Below the pieces are notes generated by a model. That model saw only the letters and a program-made list of their open reading frames with translations. It was not told the DNA's origin and ran no database searches. Source: Rhodospirillaceae bacterium UBA6219 (GTDB taxonomy: Bacteria > Pseudomonadota > Alphaproteobacteria > Rhodospirillales > Magnetospirillaceae). Taken from it: DNA of 6,441 nt. The DNA lies in the NCBI GenBank assembly GCA_002435715.1, contig DISD01000003.1:1-6441 (forward strand), given 5' to 3'. Of this stretch, positions 1 to 4,792 are shown piece after piece (position 1 is the first letter of the stretch; every line of letters starts with the position of its first letter). The translations under genes and the position numbers were made by a program.

Positions 1-1286
1 AAGCCCTTGCCGGCCTCGCCGGCGCGAGCGGCTTCGATGGTGGCGTTCAGGGCCAAAAGGTTGGTCTGCGCGGCGATGGTATTGATCAACCCCACCACTT
101 CACCGATGCGGCTGGCGGCTTCCGACAATCCGCGCACGACGGTATCGGTGCGTTCGGCGGCTTCCACCGCATCCTGGGCGATGGTGGTCGATTGCGTCAC
201 CTGACGGGCAATCTCGCCGATCGAGGCGTTCAGTTCCTCGGCGGCGGCGGCGACGGTTTCCACATTGGCCGAGGTCTGTTCCACGGCGCTGGCCACCATG
301 GCGGTTTCGGCGCTGGTATGGTCGGCGGTCTGGGTCATGGACGACGCGGTCGCCCGCATCTGGGCGGCGGCGGCGTTGACCGCCTGGGCGGTGGACGACA
401 CCCCGGCCTCCAATTCGTCGGCCAGACGGACCAAGGTGGCGCGGCGCTCGACTTCCGCCTGTTTGCGTTCGGCTTCTTGTTCCTCGCGCATGCTCTGCAT
501 GGCGATGGCGTTGTCACGGAACACCATGACCGAACGGGCCATCTCGCCGATTTCGTCCTTGCGCCCGACGCCCTTGGGCATGGTGCTGGTGTCGCCTTCA
601 GCCAGCTTGTGCATGGTCCCCGTGATATTGGCCATGGCGCCCACCATGCCGGTGCCCACCATATAAGAGATCAGCAACACGATGGCGACGATCACCACCA
701 CGCCGGCCCCTTGGTTGACCAGCTCGGCCTTGAAGGCGGCTTCGACGTCGTCCACGTAAATGCCCGATCCGACCACCCAGCCCCAGGAATCGACGCCTTT
801 GACATAAGAAATCTTTTCCACCGGCGCCTCGTGACCGGGCTTGGGCCACAGATAATCGACGAAACCGGCCTTGTGATCCTTCACCACACGGGCGAATTCC
901 ACAAAGATGGCCTTGCCGTTGCCGTCCTTCAGGTTCGACAAATCCTTGCCGTTCAGCTCGGGCTTGATGGGGTGCATGATCACGACCGACTTCAGGTCGT
1001 TGATCCAGAAATATTCGTTGCCGCCGTAACGCAGGGCCTGCAGCGCCTCCTTGGCCGCCTGCTTGGCGTCATCCTCCATCATGGAGCCCGCATTGGACAA
1101 TTCGACGTAGTGACTCACCAAAGCGGTGGCGGTTTCGACGATATGCTGGGTCTTCAACCGCCGGGCATCGATCATTTCAGATCGTAAATTGACCAAGCTC
1201 AGACCGATCAGCACCATCATGCCGACCAGCGAAACGCCAAGAATCAGCAAGATTTTGGCGCGAAAACGCCAATTGTCGATGAACAT
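1..1286 (-). CDS. Methyl-accepting chemotaxis protein, sCache_2-HAMP-MCP type (3' end beyond left edge)
   Basis: This is a transmembrane chemoreceptor that should sense a small ligand in the periplasm and control CheA through CheW. I translated 428 codons from ATG 1286 with no stop, and the gene continues past the left edge. Visible order: TM1 about residues 12-34; periplasmic sCache_2 domain about 36-190 with EYFWIND (91-97), MHP (104-106), LNGKDLS (111-117), GFVDYLWPKPG (141-151) and WGWVVGSGIYVDD (168-180); TM2 about 195-216; HAMP to about 265; then the cytoplasmic coiled coil to the tip motif INTIAAQTNLLALNATIEAA (401-420), a diagnostic MCP signature. A consensus methylation site AAAAEELNAS lies at 346-355. 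The start is fixed by an in-frame TAA six codons upstream; GGGGGA four bases before ATG is a modest ribosome binding site. It is a tandem paralogue of the receptor upstream. The ligand cannot be read from the sequence. About 130 C-terminal residues should be missing, judging from the paralogue. Confidence 0.95.
   Translation of the reverse strand, partial: MFIDNWRFRAKILLILGVSLVGMMVLIGLSLVNLRSEMIDARRLKTQHIVETATALVSHYVELSNAGSMMEDDAKQAAKEALQALRYGGNEYFWINDLKSVVIMHPIKPELNGKDLSNLKDGNGKAIFVEFARVVKDHKAGFVDYLWPKPGHEAPVEKISYVKGVDSWGWVVGSGIYVDDVEAAFKAELVNQGAGVVVIVAIVLLISYMVGTGMVGAMANITGTMHKLAEGDTSTMPKGVGRKDEIGEMARSVMVFRDNAIAMQSMREEQEAERKQAEVERRATLVRLADELEAGVSSTAQAVNAAAAQMRATASSMTQTADHTSAETAMVASAVEQTSANVETVAAAAEELNASIGEIARQVTQSTTIAQDAVEAAERTDTVVRGLSEAASRIGEVVGLINTIAAQTNLLALNATIEAARAGEAGKG
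82..111. repeat. Perfect 30-bp direct repeat, copy in the second receptor gene
   Basis: These 30 bases are identical to 1979-2008, 1897 bases away. That is exactly the offset between the two receptor start codons. They encode residues 392-401 (RIGEVVGLIN region) at the cytoplasmic tip. This is conserved coding sequence left by gene duplication rather than a mobile repeat, but it is a possible site of recombination between the paralogues. Confidence 0.9.
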
Positions 1287-1345
1287 GGAGTCCCCCGAAT
1301 CTTAGAATTATTATTATGTTTCAATTTTATCCCGCATTTACAAAT

Positions 1346-1376
1346 ATTATAACGGCAGCCCGCCCCCTAGGGTCAA
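1346..1376 (-). promoter_or_regulatory. Candidate sigma-70-like promoter of the downstream chemoreceptor gene
   Basis: Reading the minus strand, TTGACC (1376-1371) is followed after 19 bases by a perfect TATAAT (1351-1346). The transcript would start near 1339, giving a leader of about 53 bases before ATG 1286. The 19-base spacer is longer than the optimal 17, so strength is uncertain. The -10 sits in a markedly AT-rich stretch (about 1301-1351) within otherwise GC-rich DNA, as expected for a promoter. It lies downstream of the preceding gene's terminator, so this receptor probably has its own transcription unit. A CCCTAGGG palindrome (1365-1372) falls in the spacer and overlaps the -35. I saw no sigma-28 flagellar-type promoter here. 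Confidence 0.5.
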
Positions 1377-1413
1377 CGTCCCAATGGGAACCTATGCTTT
1401 AAGTTTGTAGAGC

Positions 1414-1450
1414 AAAAAAATGGCATCCCCGTCGGACCACGGGAATGCCA
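1414..1450 (-). terminator. Intrinsic terminator of the upstream chemoreceptor gene
   Basis: On the minus strand a 12-base-pair stem (TGGCATTCCCGT pairing with ACGGGGATGCCA, loop GGTCCG) spans 1450-1421 and is followed directly by seven T residues (1420-1414). In the minus-strand RNA the stem is complete with one G-U wobble. On the plus strand the same position is a C-A mismatch, so the element is built for minus-strand transcription. It starts 45 bases past the stop codon at 1495 and should separate the two receptor transcripts. Confidence 0.92.
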
Positions 1451-1494
1451 CTAAAAGTTCCTTTGACCTTCCGCCGGCTTTCGCCATCACAAAC

Positions 1495-3183
1495 TTACAT
1501 TTTTCGGACTTCCCCCAGGAAGCTGGCCAGACCGGCGCTCAGCGTGCGGGCATCCCCGGCCAAGCCGTCCGACGCCGCCAACATGTCGCGGGCGGCGATG
1601 CCGGTGCGGTCGGCGGCTTGGGCCACCTCGCCCATATGGGAGCCCACGTCCTGGACCCCCTGCGAGGCTTCCCCCACCGAGCGGGCGATTTCCTGGGTGG
1701 CCATGCCTTGTTGTTCCACCGCCACGGCGATGGAATTCGAGATTTCCGACATCTTGTCGATGGTGCGGCCAATGCCGGCGATGGCCCCGACCACCTGATC
1801 GGTGTTGGTTTGGATGGCGTTGATCTGCAAAGAAATCTCGCCGGTGGCCTTGGCCGTCTGGTTGGCCAGGGACTTGACCTCGCCGGCGACCACGGCAAAG
1901 CCCTTGCCGGCGTCTCCGGCCCGCGCCGCTTCGATGGTGGCGTTCAACGCCAGCAAATTGGTTTGCGCCGCGATGGTGTTGATCAACCCCACCACTTCAC
2001 CGATGCGGGCCGCCGAATCGGTCAGGCCACGCACCACCTCGTCGGTCCGTTGCGCCGCCTGGACCGCGTCTTCGGCGATGTCGGCCGATTGGCGGACCTG
2101 ACGGGAAATTTCATTGATCGAGGCATTCAGTTGTTCGGCAGCGGCGGCGACGGTTTCCACGTTGCCCGCCGTCTGATCGACGGCGCTGACGACGATGACG
2201 GTTTCGCTGGCCGCGTGCTCGGCTTCCTCGGTCAGCCCCGATGCCGCCCCGCGCATTTGCTCGGCGGCGGCGTTGACCGCCTGGGCGGCCGAGGAAACCC
2301 CGGCTTCCAGTTCGTCGGCCAAATCCGCCAACACCCGGCGCCGGTCGTTTTCGGCCTGGGCACGTTCGGCTTCTTGCTGGGTGCGCATGGCCTGCATGGC
2401 CACCGCATTGTCACGGAACACCAAAACCGTGCGGGCCATGTCGCCGATCTCGTCACGCCGTTCCTGCCCCGGCGGCAGAACGGTGACGTCGCCATCGGCC
2501 AGGGCATGCATGCTTTTGTTCAGACTGGCCATCGCCGTCACCATGGTCGAGCCGATCCAATATGACACCGCCAAGGCCAGCACCAAGATCACCACCACAC
2601 GCACGCCCTGCTCCATCAATTCCGTGCGGAAAGCCACGTCCACGTCGTCCACGTAAACCCCCGAGCCGATGATCCAGCCCCAATCGGCTACGGCTTGCAC
2701 ATAGGCGACCTTGCCCACCGGTTCGGTAGTGCCCGGCTTGGGCCACAGATAATCGACGAAGCCCGCGCCCTCTTTGCTCACCGCTTCGGTCATCGCCACG
2801 AAAACCGGCTTGCCGGCCGGGTCGAAGACCTTGGACAGATCCTTACCGTTCAGTTCCTGGTTGATGGGGTCCATCACCATTTGATTGGCGGTGTCGGTGA
2901 TCCAGAAATAGGAATTGTCGCCATAGCGCAGCACCGCCACCGCTTCCAACGCCGCCTTCTTGGCGTCGTCTTCCATCATGGTGCCGAAATTGGCCTGTTC
3001 GACGAAATGGCCGACCATGGTGGCGGCGGTCTGCACCAGATGCTGGGTTTTCAGACGCCTGGCATCCATCATTTCGGTTCTCAGGTTGACCAGGCCCATC
3101 CCCACCAAAATGGCCATGCCAACAGCGGACAACACCAAGATCAACATGATCTTGGCGCGGAATTTCAGGTGATCCAAAGACAT
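1495..3183 (-). CDS. Methyl-accepting chemotaxis protein, sCache_2-HAMP-MCP type (complete)
   Basis: This is a 562-residue chemoreceptor that spans the inner membrane and signals to CheA/CheW. TM1 is about residues 12-34. The periplasmic sCache_2 domain is about 36-190, with SYFWITD (91-97), LNGKDLS (111-117), GFVDYLWPKPG (141-151) and WGWIIGSGVYVDD (168-180). TM2 is about 194-216 and HAMP about 213-265 (RRDEIGDMARTV at 242-253). The long coiled coil has its tip at 401-428 (INTIAAQTNLLALNATIEAA, then RAGDAGKG). AAAAEQLNAS at 346-355 matches the MCP methylation consensus. The C-terminus, FLGEVRKM, lacks the xWxxF pentapeptide that tethers CheR/CheB in enteric receptors. The frame is open upstream to a TTG at 3273, but I chose ATG 3183: it has GAGG five bases before it and aligns exactly with the start of the tandem paralogue. 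The usual His of the MHP motif is Asp105 here. The ligand is unknown. Confidence 0.96.
   Translation of the reverse strand: MSLDHLKFRAKIMLILVLSAVGMAILVGMGLVNLRTEMMDARRLKTQHLVQTAATMVGHFVEQANFGTMMEDDAKKAALEAVAVLRYGDNSYFWITDTANQMVMDPINQELNGKDLSKVFDPAGKPVFVAMTEAVSKEGAGFVDYLWPKPGTTEPVGKVAYVQAVADWGWIIGSGVYVDDVDVAFRTELMEQGVRVVVILVLALAVSYWIGSTMVTAMASLNKSMHALADGDVTVLPPGQERRDEIGDMARTVLVFRDNAVAMQAMRTQQEAERAQAENDRRRVLADLADELEAGVSSAAQAVNAAAEQMRGAASGLTEEAEHAASETVIVVSAVDQTAGNVETVAAAAEQLNASINEISRQVRQSADIAEDAVQAAQRTDEVVRGLTDSAARIGEVVGLINTIAAQTNLLALNATIEAARAGDAGKGFAVVAGEVKSLANQTAKATGEISLQINAIQTNTDQVVGAIAGIGRTIDKMSEISNSIAVAVEQQGMATQEIARSVGEASQGVQDVGSHMGEVAQAADRTGIAARDMLAASDGLAGDARTLSAGLASFLGEVRKM
1979..2008. 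repeat. Perfect 30-bp direct repeat, copy in the first receptor gene
   Basis: This is the partner of 82-111 and is identical over 30 bases. It lies at the same codon positions of the paralogous receptor gene, in the region coding for the MCP hairpin tip. Confidence 0.9.
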
Positions 3184-3229
3184 GTGAGCCTCGTGCGACG
3201 TTTCCGGCTGCGGGCTTTTTCCCGTCGTT

Positions 3230-3249
3230 AAAAACGAGTGTTCGTTTTT
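3230..3249. repeat. AT-rich inverted repeat upstream of the chemoreceptor gene
   Basis: AAAAACGA and TCGTTTTT form a perfect 8-base-pair inverted repeat around a 4-base loop (GTGT on the plus strand). It lies 47-66 bases before ATG 3183. It could be an operator, a leader hairpin or a weak terminator-like element. The stem has only two G-C pairs, so I favour a protein-binding site over a terminator. No regulator can be assigned. Confidence 0.5.
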
Positions 3250-3266
3250 TGAGGGCGTCAGGTCAA
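3237..3266 (-). promoter_or_regulatory. Weak candidate promoter of the first chemoreceptor gene
   Basis: On the minus strand TTGACC (3266-3261) is followed after 18 bases by AACACT (3242-3237), which matches only three of six -10 consensus bases. The gap between the gltBD terminator and ATG 3183 should contain a promoter, and this is the best -35 I can see. The poor -10 keeps confidence low. If it is real, the 3230-3249 inverted repeat would overlap the -10, a position typical of a repressor site. Confidence 0.22.
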
Positions 3267-3314
3267 GTCTCAAATCCGCCTTTTTCCGCGCATGATTGAA
3301 TATGGCGATGCAAC

Positions 3315-3350
3315 AAAGAAAAGGGCCACCGGTTGCCCGGCGGCCCTTTT
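3315..3350 (-). terminator. Intrinsic terminator of the gltBD operon
   Basis: On the minus strand AAAAGGGCCGCCGG (3350-3337) pairs with CCGGTGGCCCTTTT (3332-3319) over 14 base pairs, closing a GCAA loop of the GNRA tetraloop type. The 3' arm ends in TTTT and continues as CTTT. One pair is a G-U wobble in minus-strand RNA but an A-C mismatch on the plus strand, so minus-strand use is favoured. It begins 28 bases past the gltD stop and should insulate the chemoreceptor gene from gltBD transcription. Confidence 0.93.
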
Positions 3351-3378
3351 GCTGTGATTTCCCGCTGATCGGTTCCGA

Positions 3379-4791
3379 TCAACGCGGCAGCGTGCTGCTT
3401 CCCATCAGGAACTCGTCCACCGCGCGGGCGGCCTGCCGGCCTTCGCGGATGGCCCACACCACCAGGGACTGACCACGACGGATGTCACCGGCGGCGAAGA
3501 CCTTGGGGTTCGAGGTCTGGTACTTGACGGTGTCGGCCTTGACGTTGCCGCGGCCGTCCTTGTCCAGGCCCAAGCCGTCGACCAGACCTTCGTGCACCGG
3601 ATGGACGAAGCCCATGGCCAGCAGCACCAGATCGGCTTCCAGGGTGAACTCGGTGCCGGCAACCGGCTGGAACTTGTCGTCCACCTGCACGCAGTTCAGG
3701 CCCTTCAGCACACCGCCTTCGCCGAAGAAGGACTGGGTCGCCACCGACCAGCGGCGGTCGCAGCCTTCGTCATGCGACGACGAGGTGCGCAGCTTGTTCG
3801 GCCATTTCGGCCAAGTCACCAGCTTGTCTTCCATCACCGGCGGCTTACCCATGATTTCGATCTGGGTGACCGAGGCGGCGTTCTGGCGGTTGGAGGTGCC
3901 GACGCAATCGGCGCCGGTGTCGCCACCGCCGATGACCACCACCTTCTTGCCGGTGGCCAGGATATCGGCGGCGTCGAAAGCCTCGCCCGAGACCCGGCGG
4001 TTCTGCTGGGTCAGGAAGTCCATGGCGAAATGCACGCCGGCCAGTTCACGGCCCGGCACCGGCAGATCACGCGGCTTTTCCGACCCACCGGTCAGCACCA
4101 CGGCATCGAAAGCGTCCAGTTCGGACACCGGCACGGTGACGCCCACATGGGCGTTGGTGCGGATTTCCACGCCTTCCGCCTTCATCTGGGCGACGCGGCG
4201 TTCGATCACCTGCTTGTCCAGCTTGAAATCGGGGATGCCATAGCGCAGCAGACCGCCCACATAGGCGTTCTTTTCAAACAGCACCACCGCATGGCCGGCG
4301 CGGGCCAGCTGCTGGGACGCGGCCAGACCGGCGGGACCACCGCCGACCACCGCCACCTTCTTGCCGGTCGCCGCCTTGGGCTTTTCCGGCTGCACCAGAC
4401 CATCGGCGAAAGCGCGTTCGATGATGGCGTGTTCGATGGTCTTGATGGCCACCGGAATGTCTTCCAGGTTCAGGGTGCACGACGCCTCGCACGGAGCGGG
4501 GCAGATGCGGCCGGTGAATTCCGGGAAATTGTTGGTGGAGTGCAGCACCTCGATGGCTTCGGCCCAGCGGTCGCGATAGACCAGGTCGTTCCAGTCGGGG
4601 ATGATGTTGTTCACCGGGCAGCCCTGGTGGCAGAACGGGATGCCGCAATCCATGCAGCGCGCGCCCTGCTTGGCCAATTCGTCGTTGGACAGGGGTTGGG
4701 TGAACTCGTTGTAGTGCCTCACCCGCGATTCCGGCTTTTCATAGCCGGGGGTCTGACGAGCGAATTCCTTGAAGCCGGTAGCCTTACCCAT
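3379..4791 (-). CDS. gltD: Glutamate synthase [NADPH] small (beta) subunit
   Basis: GltD is the cytoplasmic electron-input subunit of GOGAT. It oxidises NADPH at FAD and sends electrons through [4Fe-4S] clusters to GltB. The protein has 470 residues, close to the E. coli subunit (about 472). The N-terminal Fe-S domain carries C46-x2-C49-x4-C54-x3-C58 and C97-x3-C101-x3-C105. The FAD dinucleotide fold follows, with GGGPAG at 150-155 and an acidic E173 at the end of the second strand. The NADPH fold has GGGDTG at 288-293. A C-terminal FAD motif, VFAAGDIRRGQSLVVWAIREG, is at 431-451. The LRTSSSHDEGC segment (334-344) is typical of the family. The start is ATG 4791, one base after the gltB TGA (TGAGATG), which implies translational coupling. 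Related FAD/Fe-S proteins (the dihydropyrimidine dehydrogenase N-terminal domain, the NfnB/SudA type) share this architecture, but adjacency to gltB settles the call. Confidence 0.98.
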   Translation of the reverse strand: MGKATGFKEFARQTPGYEKPESRVRHYNEFTQPLSNDELAKQGARCMDCGIPFCHQGCPVNNIIPDWNDLVYRDRWAEAIEVLHSTNNFPEFTGRICPAPCEASCTLNLEDIPVAIKTIEHAIIERAFADGLVQPEKPKAATGKKVAVVGGGPAGLAASQQLARAGHAVVLFEKNAYVGGLLRYGIPDFKLDKQVIERRVAQMKAEGVEIRTNAHVGVTVPVSELDAFDAVVLTGGSEKPRDLPVPGRELAGVHFAMDFLTQQNRRVSGEAFDAADILATGKKVVVIGGGDTGADCVGTSNRQNAASVTQIEIMGKPPVMEDKLVTWPKWPNKLRTSSSHDEGCDRRWSVATQSFFGEGGVLKGLNCVQVDDKFQPVAGTEFTLEADLVLLAMGFVHPVHEGLVDGLGLDKDGRGNVKADTVKYQTSNPKVFAAGDIRRGQSLVVWAIREGRQAARAVDEFLMGSSTLPR

Positions 4792-4792
4792 C

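Noticed and set aside
1378..1391. Imperfect palindrome around TCCCATTGGGA upstream of the second receptor promoter
   Set aside because: It is short, has an interrupted arm, and matches no operator I recognise. It is too weak to list as a site.
1420..2565. A 381-codon plus-strand open frame opposite the first chemoreceptor
   Set aside because: It is the antisense shadow of an MCP gene: its composition (His, Gly, Asp, Arg) mirrors the receptor codons. A nearly equivalent shadow (192-1187) lies opposite the paralogue, which the duplication explains.
3184..3273. A 30-residue N-terminal extension of the first chemoreceptor from TTG 3273
   Set aside because: The extension has no receptor features and would place the start in the promoter region. 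The paralogue begins exactly at the position of ATG 3183, where a GAGG ribosome binding site is well spaced.
3366..3381. Inverted repeat TGATCGG-TT-CCGATCA overlapping the gltD stop codon
   Set aside because: A two-base loop leaves only about six usable pairs, no T tract follows, and a much stronger terminator lies just downstream. I treat it as chance or minor structure.
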